Positions 8,658 through 17,846 of a stretch of 34,947 bases of DNA are shown one piece after another. Location of the stretch: assembly GCF_002072215.1 (NCBI RefSeq), contig NZ_JXMW01000022.1, positions 1 to 34,947 on the forward strand, in the 5' to 3' direction. Made by a program: the position numbers and the translations under genes. Below the pieces are notes generated by a model. It searched no databases. It worked only from the letters and a program-made list of their open reading frames with translations, and was not told the DNA's origin. Within the stretch, counting starts at the first letter, position 1. Each line of letters opens with the position of its first letter. Source of the DNA: Methanobrevibacter arboriphilus JCM 13429 = DSM 1125 (GTDB lineage Archaea > Methanobacteriota > Methanobacteria > Methanobacteriales > Methanobacteriaceae).

Positions 8658-9398
8658 ATGATTAACAGTAAATATAAAAATAATTTGAATTTAATATTTG
8701 ATAAACTACTCAAAACTTATTCTTATCAAGGTTGGTGGCCATTTATTGATTATGATGGAGTAAATCCTACTAAAACAGGAGCTATATCTGGTTATCATCC
8801 TAAAGATTATGATTTTCCAAAAAATAGTAATCAAAAGTTTGAGGTGATTATTGGCTCAATTCTTACTCAAAATACTACATGGCCTTCAGTAGAACAGGCA
8901 TTAAATAATTTAAACAAACTAGTTGATTTTGATCCTCTTTCTATTTTAGAATTTGCAAATAATAATGAAGAACCATTTAAAAATGCAATAAGATGTGTTG
9001 GATTTGTTAATCAAAAAACAGAATATCTTAAAAATATATCTAACTTTTATATTGATTTAAAAGAGGATTTAGATAAGGAAGATGAAATTCCTTCAAGAAA
9101 AGATCTTTTAGCTGTTAAAGGTATTGGAAATGAAACTGCCGATTCAATACTTCTTTTTGCTCATAAACAGAAAGAGTTTAAAGTCGATTCTTATACAAAA
9201 AGAATTTTTACTTATTTAGGATATATTAAAGAAAATGATAGTTATATGTCAATCAAGAACTTTTTTGAAACTAATTTTTCAGGGGATGTTAATATGTTTC
9301 AAGAATATCATGCTTTGATTGTTGAACATGCTAAAAGATATTATTCAAAAAAACCTTATGGTGTAAATGATAAAATACTTAATGAATTTAAAATATAA
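8658..9398 (+). CDS. HhH-GPD base-excision DNA glycosylase (MagIII-like, no Fe-S cluster)
   Basis: Belongs to the endonuclease III superfamily. 'QGWWPFI' (residues 24-30) and 'SILTQNTTWPSVEQAL' (67-82) resemble the MagIII/3-methyladenine glycosylase branch. The helix-hairpin-helix 'LLAVKGIGNETADSILLFA' (150-168) is followed by the catalytic Asp D177 in 'VDSYTKRIF'. Where endonuclease III has its Schiff-base lysine in G-V-G-R-K-T-A, this protein has GIGNETA, so it should be a monofunctional glycosylase. The C-terminal segment ('HAKRYYSKKPYGVNDKI') has the usual shape but none of the four cysteines of the Fe-S loop. Predicted role: removal of alkylated bases; exact substrate unknown. Confidence 0.82.
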   Translation: MINSKYKNNLNLIFDKLLKTYSYQGWWPFIDYDGVNPTKTGAISGYHPKDYDFPKNSNQKFEVIIGSILTQNTTWPSVEQALNNLNKLVDFDPLSILEFANNNEEPFKNAIRCVGFVNQKTEYLKNISNFYIDLKEDLDKEDEIPSRKDLLAVKGIGNETADSILLFAHKQKEFKVDSYTKRIFTYLGYIKENDSYMSIKNFFETNFSGDVNMFQEYHALIVEHAKRYYSKKPYGVNDKILNEFKI

Positions 9399-9455
9399 TA
9401 TTATTACTACTTACTATTATTACTTATTATTATTAGCTAATTTAAGGTGAATAAA

Positions 9456-10490
9456 ATGAATTTTCCAATTACAAGAATGAGAAGGCTTCGAAAATCTCCT
9501 GAGATTCGAGATATTTTTAGAGAAACAAAGCTTAATAAAGAAGATTTGATCTATCCTATTTTTGTTAAAGAAGGGCTTGAAAATGGTAAAAAAGAACCTA
9601 TCTCTACAATGCCTGATGAATTTAGATACTCTGTTGATGATGCTGTTGAATTTGGAAAATTATTGGAAAAAAAAGGATTAAAATCAATAATAATATTTGG
9701 AATGCCTTTAGAAGAAACAAAAGATGAAATTGGATCTCCTGCATTTTCAGATGATGGAATTGTTCAAAAAACTATTAGAAAATTTAAAAAGGAAACTAAT
9801 CTTATTGTTATCAGTGATGTTTGTTTATGTCAATATACTTCTCATGGACATTGTGGTATTTTTAGTGAATTTGCTGATAAAGGTTTTGATGGCCTTAATA
9901 AGGATATTGCTGATAATATTTCTGATTCTTTTGAAATTTTAAATGATGAAACTTTAGATTATTTAGCTGAAGTAGCTTTATCTCATGCTGAAGCTGGAGC
10001 AGATATTGTGGCTCCTTCTGATATGATGGATGGTCGTGTAATGGCTATAAGAGATATTCTTGATAAGAATGGTCATGAAAATACTCCTATCATGTCATAT
10101 TCTGCTAAATATGCTTCTTCATTTTATGCTCCTTTTAGAGAGGCAGTGTGTTCTAGTCCAGGTTGTGGAGATAGAAAATCTTATCAAATGGATCCAGCTA
10201 ATTCTAAAGAAGCTATTCGTGAAAGTGAGCTTGATTTAATTGAAGGTGCTGATATTTTAATGGTTAAACCTGCTTTAGCATATTTAGATATTATAAAATC
10301 TTTAAAGGAAGAGTTTGATCTTCCATTAGCTGCTTATAATGTAAGTGGAGAATATTCTATGATTAAAGCAGCTATTGAAGCAGGTTATTTAACTGAAGAT
10401 GCTATTTTTGAAAGTTTACTTTCTATAAAGAGAGCTGGGGCTGATTTGATTTTAACTCATTTTGCTCCTTATGTTTTAGATAAATTATAA
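9456..10490 (+). CDS. hemB: Porphobilinogen synthase (delta-aminolevulinate dehydratase)
   Basis: Condenses two 5-aminolevulinate molecules to porphobilinogen, feeding the tetrapyrroles that methanogens need for coenzyme F430 and cobamides. The zinc-site cysteines are present in '[14 protein letters not shown]' (C123, C125, C133), and the two active-site lysines in '[16 protein letters not shown]' (K218) and 'LMVKPALAY' (K271). The 344-residue length is normal. I start at the ATG at 9456 because AAGGTG lies seven bases upstream; the in-frame GTG at 9447 is part of that ribosome binding site. A run of eight T just after the stop is a likely terminator. Confidence 0.97.
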   Translation: MNFPITRMRRLRKSPEIRDIFRETKLNKEDLIYPIFVKEGLENGKKEPISTMPDEFRYSVDDAVEFGKLLEKKGLKSIIIFGMPLEETKDEIGSPAFSDDGIVQKTIRKFKKETNLIVISDVCLCQYTSHGHCGIFSEFADKGFDGLNKDIADNISDSFEILNDETLDYLAEVALSHAEAGADIVAPSDMMDGRVMAIRDILDKNGHENTPIMSYSAKYASSFYAPFREAVCSSPGCGDRKSYQMDPANSKEAIRESELDLIEGADILMVKPALAYLDIIKSLKEEFDLPLAAYNVSGEYSMIKAAIEAGYLTEDAIFESLLSIKRAGADLILTHFAPYVLDKL

Positions 10491-10503
10491 TCTTTTTTTT
10501 ATA
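10491..10503 (+). terminator. T-run after hemB
   Basis: The hemB stop codon is followed directly by TCTTTTTTTTAT, the T-rich signal sufficient for archaeal RNA polymerase release. No stem is needed or seen. Confidence 0.45.
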
Positions 10504-10598
10504 TGGTTTTTTAGTAATATAAGTGCTTTATAATATATAAAGTTTAATAAGATAAGAGTTTAAAAATAGGGGATCAATAAATATTGGAGTTTAATAAT

Positions 10599-11528
10599 AT
10601 GGATAATAGTATTAATAATATTAATCCTGAGTTAATAGCTAAAATAGCTCAAATATCATCGGTTCTTGAGGTTAGTGGGTATCCAAAACCTGGTAATGTC
10701 CATAGAACTCGTGATTTTCATGATATGGTTTTTGAAGATTTTATTATTAGTGGAATTGTAATTGGAGATACTATTCGTGAAGCTGCATCTTTTGGAAGTG
10801 AGATTAATAATTTTATATCTTTTAAAGAGGCAAATATTGGGAAATATATTCTTAAAGCTGTTAAGGAAACAGATAAATGGATATCTAACAATACTAATTT
10901 AGGCATTATAATGTTACTTACTCCAATTGCTATTTCTGCAGCTATTAGTAATAATATTGATGAATTAAGAGAAAATATTCATAATATTATTGTTAATTCT
11001 ACTGTTATTGATACTGTTGCTCTTTATGAAGCTATTGGAATAGCTGACGCTGGTGGAATGGGTGATACTGATGAGTATAGTGTTACAAGTGAAGATGCTA
11101 CAAAAGAGCTTATTGAAAATAATTTAAATATTTTTGATGTTTTAACTATCTCTTCATCCTGGGATAGTTTAGCTAAAGAATTAACAAATAAAATGCCAGT
11201 TACTTTTGATATTGGTTATCCAACATTTTTAAAATTAAATAAAGAATATTCGACTAATTTAGCCACTATAACTACGTTTTTAACAATTTTATCTGAAGTC
11301 CCCGATACTTTAATTTCAAGAAAGTATGGGGGTGAAAAAGCCTTGGAAGTGTCTAGTTTAGCTAAAGAAGTTTTAGATTCACTGGATATTGATGAGGATT
11401 TAAATACATTTAATAAAAAAATTAAAGATTTTGATGATTACTTATTTGAAAATAAATTAAATCCAGGAACTACTGCTGATTTAACTGCTTCATCTATTAT
11501 GGTTAGTCTTTTATCTGATTATTATTAG
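10599..11528 (+). CDS. CitG-like triphosphoribosyl-dephospho-CoA synthase family protein
   Basis: The N-terminus 'ISSVLEVSGYPKPGNVHRTRDFHDM.FEDFIISG' is the signature of the CitG/MdcB family, with later 'TPIAISAAI', 'ALYEAIGIADAGGMG' and 'NPGTTADLTASSIMVSLL', the C-terminal family motif. In bacteria CitG makes the prosthetic group of citrate lyase; methanogens lack that enzyme, so the substrate here may differ although an ATP/CoA-like ligand is likely. I use the ATG at 10599 with GGAG ten bases upstream; the in-frame TTG at 10584 belongs to that Shine-Dalgarno region. It is encoded just after hemB on the same strand with about 108 bp between them. Confidence 0.85.
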   Translation: MDNSINNINPELIAKIAQISSVLEVSGYPKPGNVHRTRDFHDMVFEDFIISGIVIGDTIREAASFGSEINNFISFKEANIGKYILKAVKETDKWISNNTNLGIIMLLTPIAISAAISNNIDELRENIHNIIVNSTVIDTVALYEAIGIADAGGMGDTDEYSVTSEDATKELIENNLNIFDVLTISSSWDSLAKELTNKMPVTFDIGYPTFLKLNKEYSTNLATITTFLTILSEVPDTLISRKYGGEKALEVSSLAKEVLDSLDIDEDLNTFNKKIKDFDDYLFENKLNPGTTADLTASSIMVSLLSDYY

Positions 11529-11580
11529 CTTTTTATTAGAAATTCTATTATTAAAATATATTATCAAAAGTTATTATTGT

Positions 11581-11706
11581 TAGGATACTTTATTATCAAA
11601 AATAGGATACTTTATTATCATAAAGTATTTTATTTCAAAATATATTATCAAAAAGTATTTTATTTCAAAATATATTGTCAAATGGTATTTTATTATCAGA
11701 AGGTTT
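11581..11706 (+). repeat. Short tandem repeats before the MetX-like gene
   Basis: AGGATACTTTATTATC occurs at about 11582 and again at about 11604. A 30-bp unit (AAAGTATTTTATTTCAAAAT plus ATATTATCAA) then repeats twice, followed by a partial copy just before the ribosome binding region AGAAGG. The repeats occupy the whole probable promoter and leader of the next gene. Confidence 0.6.
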
Positions 11707-11709
11707 TTT

Positions 11710-12711
11710 ATGGCTGGAATTAATGAAAATTTACTTAAATTTGAAAAAAGTTTAGATACTAAGTATTCAACTTTAAAAAGTTTTGAATTCTCTTCTGGAG
11801 AAGTTTTAGATAATCTTAATGTTGAGTATTTAACTATTGGAAATAAGCTTACTAATGATAACGATGAAATCATTAATGCTATTGTATATTTTCATGGTTT
11901 AGGTGAAAATTGTCTTTCAATTAAACATATTCATGAAATTATTGGTGAAGGAAAAGTTTTAGATACTAATAAATATTTCATAATATCTATTACAGCTTTA
12001 GGTTCTCCAAATTCATTTTCTCCTTCTATTTCTGGATTAGGAAGTAAATTTCCAAGATATAATATAAATGATATGATTAATTTTCAAAAAGAATTTTTAG
12101 AGTCTGAATTTAATATTAAACATGTAAAGGGTCTTATTGGAAATTCTATGGGAGGTTCTGAAGCTCTTATGTGGGGTAGTTTGTATCCATTTTATATGGA
12201 CTTTATTATATCTTTAGTTAGTAGCTATAAAATTTCAGGAAACAATTATATTTTATTTTCTTTAATTAATCAGATAATTAAAAGTGATTCTAATTATAAT
12301 AATGGTGATTATAAAGAACCTTTAAAATCTATTGGTATAGCTAATCAATTATTTTATCCTTTTGGGTTTTCAGTTGAATATTATAGGAATAATGATATTA
12401 ATGTGATAAATAAAGAGTTAAATACTCTTAAAGACAATTTTAAAGGATATGATGGAAATGATGTTATTTTAAGAGGTGATGCTACTTCTAATTATAATAT
12501 TGAAAAAGATTTATCTAAGATAATAGCTAAAACACTGATTGTAGCTATTAATCAAGATCAACTATTTCCTCCGAGTCTTGATGCAATTCCTATGTCTAAA
12601 ATGATTAAAAACTCAAAATTAGTTATATATGATTCTATTTTTGGTCATCTTGGAGTTAATGAAATAATTAAGATAGAAAATGAACTGAAAAACTTTTTAA
12701 ATAAATTTTAA
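11710..12711 (+). CDS. Alpha/beta hydrolase of the homoserine acetyltransferase (MetX) family
   Basis: A 333-residue alpha/beta hydrolase. Visible are 'IVYFHGLGENC' (oxyanion region), 'ISITALGSPNSFSPS', the nucleophile elbow 'GLIGNSMGGSEAL' (Ser146), an Asp in 'IVAINQDQLFPP' (Asp283) and a terminal His in 'SIFGHLGVNE' (His313). The order and spacing resemble MetX acyltransferases (elbow GxSMGG and late 'DxLFP' and 'GHD.F'), but the last motif is GHLGVNE rather than the classical GHDxFL, so acyl acceptor and donor are uncertain. The first 45 residues resemble the MetX N-terminal beta-strand region ('LNVEYLTIGN'). It may act on a small alcohol or thioester. Confidence 0.75.
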   Translation: MAGINENLLKFEKSLDTKYSTLKSFEFSSGEVLDNLNVEYLTIGNKLTNDNDEIINAIVYFHGLGENCLSIKHIHEIIGEGKVLDTNKYFIISITALGSPNSFSPSISGLGSKFPRYNINDMINFQKEFLESEFNIKHVKGLIGNSMGGSEALMWGSLYPFYMDFIISLVSSYKISGNNYILFSLINQIIKSDSNYNNGDYKEPLKSIGIANQLFYPFGFSVEYYRNNDINVINKELNTLKDNFKGYDGNDVILRGDATSNYNIEKDLSKIIAKTLIVAINQDQLFPPSLDAIPMSKMIKNSKLVIYDSIFGHLGVNEIIKIENELKNFLNKF

Positions 12712-13291
12712 TCTTTTTAAATAAGTCTTAATTTTTTCGTGATATTTTTTGTAATATTTTTTTATAATATTATTTTTATCTTTATCAAATATTTTTATTA
12801 CAATTAATATTTATACTAATAGAAACATAATTATTTATGTTATTTTATTAATACTCATTATTATCAGTAAATTAATATTATTATAATGATCATAAGCTAT
12901 AATGCCCATAATCAATGAATATTTATAATTACTGAATATTTATAAGAGCTAGATATTTAACTATTAAATGCTTATAATATCTAAATAGTTATAATCATTA
13001 TAATAATAGTTATAATTACTTTAATAATAGCTAGAATCATTACAATAATATATTACAATAATAATTAGAATCATTACAATAATAGTTATAATTACTATAA
13101 TAATAGCTAGAATCATTACAATAATATATTACAATAATAATTAGAATCATTACAATAATAGTTATAATTACTATAATAATAGTTAGAATCATTACAATAA
13201 TAATTGCAATTATTATAATAATAATTATAATCACTACAATAATAATTATGATTAATTTTATTATTCTTTTTATATTTTTTTAGGTGTTTAG
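12712..13291. repeat. AT-rich spacer with 76-bp tandem repeats upstream of pheS
   Basis: A 76-bp unit beginning TAGAATCATTACAATAATAT starts at 13032 and again at 13108, with a partial third copy from about 13184. Each unit is made of two related sub-repeats of 34 and 42 bp. The preceding 12830-13030 holds weaker copies (TATAATCATTATAATAATAG). No gene is supported. The pheS promoter must lie in or beside the array; TATATTTTTTTAGGTG directly before pheS includes its ribosome binding site. Confidence 0.7.
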
Positions 13292-14845
13292 ATGTGTGAA
13301 GACATTACTAAGATTATTGATGAACTACATATATACGAAAAAAAGCTATTGAAGTCTCTTAAAGAAAATGAGAATTATACTCCTGAAGAAATAGCTAAAA
13401 TCAATTCTATGGATATTAAATCAGTTATGAGTGCAGCTGGTTCACTTGCTTCAAAAGATATTATTGAAGTAGAAAAATCTGTAACTGAGTCTATTAAATT
13501 GACGAATGTTGGCAAAAAATACGCTGAAATTGGTCTTCCAGAAAGAAGAGTTTTAAATGTTTTAATAGATGAAAAAGAGCTATCTATGAAAGATTTAGCT
13601 AAATCTACTGGTATTGAAAATTATGAGATAAAAATTGTTATTGGATGGCTAGTTCGTAAAAAATGGGCTAAGATTAATAAAGGTACAGTTAAATTAACCG
13701 ATTTTGGTACTGGGTTTAAGGATAAAAAAGGCAATGATGAACTTTTATTGGAATACTTATTGGAGTGTATTGATTCAGCAGTCTCTATCTCTGATTTTGA
13801 TGAAGATTTACTTGAAGGATTAAAACAGCTAAATGATAGGAAAAATCTAATTGAAGTGGAAAAACAAACAGAACACAGTTTTAAAATTCTTGAAAAAGGT
13901 TTAAAAATATTAACTAGAGGAATAATTATTCAAGAGGAAGCTACTCAATTAACATCGGAGCAAATTAAAACTGGGGAATGGAAAAACTTAAAATATCGTC
14001 CTTATGATATTAATGCTGAATATCCTGAAGTTTTTCCTGGTAAAGGTCATCCTCTTAGAAGGATTATTGAGGAAATTCGTGAAATATTCCTAAATCTTGG
14101 TTTTTCTGAATCTAATGGATGTATTTTGGAATCTGCTTTTTGGAATTTTGATTCTTTATTCCAACCTCAAGATCATGCTGCTCGTGAGATGCAGGATACT
14201 TTTTATGTTAAAAACCCTATTAGCTGTAATCTTCCTGATGATGTTTTAGTTGATTCTGTAGCTAAAACTCATGAAACTGGTGGAAATACTGGTTCTGAAG
14301 GATGGAATTATAATTGGGATAAAGAAGTTGCAGAACAGTCAGTTTTAAGGACTCATACAACTGGAATATCAACAAGGTTTTTAGAAGAAAATAAACCTCC
14401 ATTAAAAATGTTTTCGGTTGGAAGGGTATTTAGAAGAGAAACAATTACTTATAAACATTTACCTGAGTTTCATCAAGTTGAAGGTATTGTTGCTGCAGAT
14501 GGAATTAGCTATCAAAATCTACTTGGAACTTTAAAAGAATTTTATAAAAAATTAGGTTTCGAAGTTAGATTTAGACCTGCTTATTTCCCATATACATATT
14601 TATCAACTGAATGTGAAGTTTATCTTGAAGAAAAAGAAAGTTGGATAGAACTTGGAGGTTCTGGAATGTTCAGACCAGAAGTTTTAGAGCCATTAGGTAT
14701 TGATGTCCCTGTACTTGCATTTGGACTTGGAATTGAGAGATTAGCTATGATCAGATATGATATAAGTGATATTAGAATGCTTTATAAGAGTGATATTAAA
14801 TGGTTAAGAGAAATTCCAGTTGATAATGGGATAAAATTAGATTAA
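13292..14845 (+). CDS. pheS: Phenylalanyl-tRNA synthetase alpha subunit
   Basis: Charges tRNA-Phe as the catalytic subunit of an alpha2-beta2 enzyme. The first ~200 residues are winged-helix modules ('[18 protein letters not shown]', '[15 protein letters not shown]') as in archaeal/eukaryotic-type PheS. The class II catalytic core follows with '[19 protein letters not shown]', '[17 protein letters not shown]', motif 2 '[20 protein letters not shown]' and motif 3 '[16 protein letters not shown]'. The 517-residue length is normal for the archaeal form. pheT is not adjacent in this window, so the subunits are encoded separately. GGTG lies eight bases before the ATG. Confidence 0.97.
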   Translation: MCEDITKIIDELHIYEKKLLKSLKENENYTPEEIAKINSMDIKSVMSAAGSLASKDIIEVEKSVTESIKLTNVGKKYAEIGLPERRVLNVLIDEKELSMKDLAKSTGIENYEIKIVIGWLVRKKWAKINKGTVKLTDFGTGFKDKKGNDELLLEYLLECIDSAVSISDFDEDLLEGLKQLNDRKNLIEVEKQTEHSFKILEKGLKILTRGIIIQEEATQLTSEQIKTGEWKNLKYRPYDINAEYPEVFPGKGHPLRRIIEEIREIFLNLGFSESNGCILESAFWNFDSLFQPQDHAAREMQDTFYVKNPISCNLPDDVLVDSVAKTHETGGNTGSEGWNYNWDKEVAEQSVLRTHTTGISTRFLEENKPPLKMFSVGRVFRRETITYKHLPEFHQVEGIVAADGISYQNLLGTLKEFYKKLGFEVRFRPAYFPYTYLSTECEVYLEEKESWIELGGSGMFRPEVLEPLGIDVPVLAFGLGIERLAMIRYDISDIRMLYKSDIKWLREIPVDNGIKLD

Positions 14846-15070
14846 GGGATAAAATTAGATTGGAAGATGAAAATAAGTTAAAATTAAAGATAAAGATTAA
14901 GTTAAAGATGTTTTAGATAATATTCAAATAACTTCTAAAATAAATAGCTTTTAAAATAAATAATTTCTAAAATATTAATTTAAAATTTTTATTTTATTAA
15001 AATTCTTATCTTCTTTATTAACATTCTTATTTTATTTATTATTTTATCTGATGATTATAGAAAATATTAC

Positions 15071-15535
15071 TCATATTAATAAATAATATTCTCCGTCTGA
15101 TTTGGTTATTGGTTTTATTATGCCTTTGTTTTCAAGAGATAATATTATATGATACATTCTGAAGTTACTTAACTTTAGGTCACCATATAGTAAATTACCC
15201 TCTAAAATATATTTAGAGATTGTTCTATCTTGATCAGCTAATTTTTCTATGACTTCAAGAGATTTTTGTTCTTTAACATCTAAATCTGCTTTAATTACTT
15301 CTTGTCTAGAATCTACTGCATTTATACTCTTATCAAAATCTGCTAACTTTATTTTCTTTTCTTTGTATTCTATAAGATTTTTATTATCTAATTCTTTTAA
15401 AATTTCTCTTAATTCGTGTTCGTATATTCCGAGTTCCATTTTTATTAGATTTTCAGGTATTCCCTCATCATATTCTAAATGGAATATTTTGATTTGATTA
15501 AATACAATTTCTTCTTTTTTTGTTATTGTTATCAT
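15071..15535 (-). CDS. Small protein with two winged-helix-like domains
   Basis: 154 residues, no membrane segments. Residues ~5-68 ('EEIVFNQIKIFHLEYDEGIPENLIKMELGIYEHELREILKELDNKNLIEYKEKKIKLA' in pieces) read as a winged helix-turn-helix with a wing. Residues ~90-152 ('EQKSLEVIEKLADQDRTISKYILEGNLLYG...SLENKGIIKPITKSDGEYYLLI' in pieces) look like a second one. It could be a DNA-binding regulator. AAGGAAAG lies just upstream of the ATG. It is encoded 48 bp downstream of the CBS-domain gene on the same strand, so the two probably form an operon. Targets unknown. Confidence 0.72.
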   Translation of the reverse strand: MITITKKEEIVFNQIKIFHLEYDEGIPENLIKMELGIYEHELREILKELDNKNLIEYKEKKIKLADFDKSINAVDSRQEVIKADLDVKEQKSLEVIEKLADQDRTISKYILEGNLLYGDLKLSNFRMYHIILSLENKGIIKPITKSDGEYYLLI

Positions 15536-15583
15536 ATATACTTTCCTTATTTATTTTCCTTGTATTTAAGTTCAAATTTCTTT

Positions 15584-15994
15584 TTAATCATCATTTTTTG
15601 GAATAAGTAAATTTGCAGCTACTAACCTGCATATATCTGTTTTTGTAATAACGCCCACTGGTTTTTTAGCTTTTATTACAAGGAGTCCAGATACATCTGC
15701 CCTTAACATTAAGTTAGCTGCATTTTTTATATTTTCTTCAGAATTTACAGTCATAATATTAGTTGTCATTATGTTTTTAATTTTTTCCTGATTATTTTCT
15801 TTATTTAAATCACTTAATTTGTTTAAAACTCCTATTAAGTCACTATAAGAAACAACACCTTTGGGAGTTCCATTATCATCTATAACGAAAAGTCTTCTAA
15901 CTCCATTTTTATACATTTTTTCAAAAGCTTCAATTGGGCTTGTTTGTTCGTTCACTGATATTACTTCTTGGTTCATTACATCTTTAATTTTCAT
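15584..15994 (-). CDS. Tandem CBS-domain protein
   Basis: The whole 136-residue protein is two CBS motifs: 'MKIKDVMNQEVISVNEQTSP...GVRRLFVIDDNGTPKGVVSYSDLIG' and 'IKNIMTTNIMTVNSEENIKNAANLMLRADVSGLLVIKAKKPVGVITKTDICRLVA'. Such Bateman modules bind adenosyl ligands (AMP, ATP, SAM) or metal-linked signals and usually dimerise. No effector domain is attached; the winged-helix protein encoded 48 bp downstream may be its partner. AAAGGTAGAG precedes the ATG. Confidence 0.88.
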   Translation of the reverse strand: MKIKDVMNQEVISVNEQTSPIEAFEKMYKNGVRRLFVIDDNGTPKGVVSYSDLIGVLNKLSDLNKENNQEKIKNIMTTNIMTVNSEENIKNAANLMLRADVSGLLVIKAKKPVGVITKTDICRLVAANLLIPKNDD

Positions 15995-16963
15995 GCTCTA
16001 CCTTTTTTATTCTCTTAATTATAATTATATTATTTATGCTATATCTAATTTTTTATAATATATTTAATTTTTTATTAATTATACTAAATTTTGTATAACA
16101 AATTTATACTATTTCACTGATTATTAATACTATTTTATTAGATTTTATATATTAATAATAATATTTATCTTTATTTTTTTATAGTATTTTCAGATTGTTA
16201 TTTTAATTTTGTTTGTATTTATCATTAGAATTGAAAAATATTTTATTATTTACTTTTAATTTGTTAATGAATATATATTATTGTTTCTATTGTTAATTAT
16301 TCTATGTTAATTTATTTTTTACTTTTAGAAAAATTTATGTTAGATTAGAAATATATTTATAGTAGATAATAATTTTAATAATATTTATATATTATAAAGT
16401 ACTACTATAATATAGGGTACTAATAGAAATAAATCTAAAAATAATAAATTTCTACTAAATTATCTATAAAAAATAGTATATATAAATTGATTTAATTTTG
16501 ATATATTACAATAAATTTATTCAAAATTACTTTAAATAGTATTATTGAGTACTTTGACTAAATATTTTTTCGTGAAATATTTGATATTTAGTATCCTTTT
16601 TAAGATGTTTTAAATATATTTTAAATAAATTAATATATTTAGATATAATTATATTATTTAGAATGTTTTATTTAAGACTGTTTCATTTAAAGTTTTTAAA
16701 TATAATAAATGAGAGTTTCAATATATTTATCCTATCTAGAACTATTCGTTGTTTTTATTTTTTTAGGTTCTTATGGTAAAATATAAACTAGGTTATATTA
16801 AAAATAATAAATGTTTACTATTATAAAATTATATTTATTTATCTATAATTTTATTTAGGGTACTTATAAATATATAAAAATATATATAGTATATATTATA
16901 TTTATATATAGGTTTTATAATATACTTATATGTAAATGATGAAATATGAGGAAGGTTTTAAAA
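15995..16963. other. 970-bp AT-rich divergent spacer before nikR
   Basis: No gene is supported on either strand. Contents: an inverted repeat ACTAAATAT (16557-16565) / ATATTTAGT (16584-16592) enclosing two copies of AAATATTT and the sequence TTTCGTG; the 9-mer TAGGGTACT at 16413-16421 and again at 16856-16864; and further AGTACT copies near 16398 and 16548. The nikR promoter must lie at the right end, where ACTTATAAATATATAAAA (about 16862-16879) contains several possible TATA boxes. Confidence 0.45.
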
Positions 16964-17383
16964 ATGATGAGAATAAGTATGTCTTTACCAAAAAAATTAC
17001 TCGCCGATTTTGATGAAGTCTTAAAAGACAGAGGTTACCAATCTCGTTCAAAAGGTATTCGAGATGCTTTAAAGGATTATATAGTAAGATACCAATGGAT
17101 GAATGAAATGGAAGGAAACAGAATTGGTGTTATTACTGTTATATATGATCATTATTACACTGGAGTTATGGAAAGCTTAGCTGAAATCCAGCATGATTAT
17201 AGGGATGAAATTAACACTAGTATGCATATACACATGACTTCTAAGTATTGTATAGAAGTTATTGTTGTTAATGGAGATGTTAATAGTATTAGGGAGTTAA
17301 CAGAAAAAATGATGAGACTTAAAGGAGTCGATCATGTAAAGCTCACTAGTACAGCTAATGGTGAATCTTTCGATCCTGACTGA
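16964..17383 (+). CDS. nikR: Nickel-responsive transcriptional regulator NikR
   Basis: A ribbon-helix-helix repressor that senses Ni(II); in methanogens nickel supply matters for hydrogenase, CODH and F430. Residues 1-45 form the ribbon-helix-helix ('MMRISMSLPKKLLADFDEVL', 'SRSKGIRDALKDYI'). The C-terminal ACT-like domain carries the nickel site with spacing identical to E. coli NikR: H77 ('IQHDY'), H88 and H90 ('HIH'), C96 ('KYC'). I start at 16964 because AGGAAGG (16949-16955) sits eight bases upstream; the in-frame ATG at 16946 would put that site inside the gene. No nickel transporter gene is adjacent. Confidence 0.95.
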   Translation: MMRISMSLPKKLLADFDEVLKDRGYQSRSKGIRDALKDYIVRYQWMNEMEGNRIGVITVIYDHYYTGVMESLAEIQHDYRDEINTSMHIHMTSKYCIEVIVVNGDVNSIRELTEKMMRLKGVDHVKLTSTANGESFDPD

Positions 17384-17446
17384 TTAACTATATTTTTTTT
17401 ATTTAATTTTTATTTTTTATTTAATTTTATTTTTAATATTTATTTT

Positions 17447-17745
17447 TAATCATACTATTTTTTAATTATTTATTTTTATTTATGCTATTTTTTATTTATT
17501 TTTAATTTTACTATTTTTTAATTATTTATTTTTATTTATGCTATTTTTTATTTATTTTTAATTTTACTATTTTTTAATTATTTATTTTTATTTATGCTAT
17601 TTTTTATTTATTTTTAATTTTACTATTTTTTAATTATTTATTTTTATTTATGCTATTTTTTATTTATTTTTAATTTTACTATTTTTTGATTATTTATTTT
17701 TATTTATGCTATTTTTTATTTATTTTTAATTTTACTATTTTTTAA
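17447..17745. repeat. Five copies of a 56-bp tandem repeat downstream of nikR
   Basis: The marker TTTATGCTATTTTTTATTTA recurs with an exact 56-bp period (TATGC at 17481, 17537, 17593, 17649, 17705). Copies are nearly identical apart from one TTTTTGATT/TTTTTAATT change. The strand shown is almost free of C and G. The repeats follow the nikR stop codon and may end its transcript through their T-runs. Confidence 0.85.
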
Positions 17746-17846
17746 TTTTGCTTATTTAGATTATTTAATTTTAATTAGTTAATTTTAATTATATAATTCT
17801 AGATTTATTATTAAATTATATTAGTTAGTAATTATACATTAATTAC

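Noticed and set aside
13040-13234. 64-codon Ile-rich ORF on the minus strand
   Set aside because: Arises entirely from the 76-bp AT tandem repeats (ATT/ATA codons).
17447-17745. Possible CRISPR array
   Set aside because: The 56-bp repeats are contiguous with no unique spacers and no palindromic repeat, and no cas genes are present in the window.
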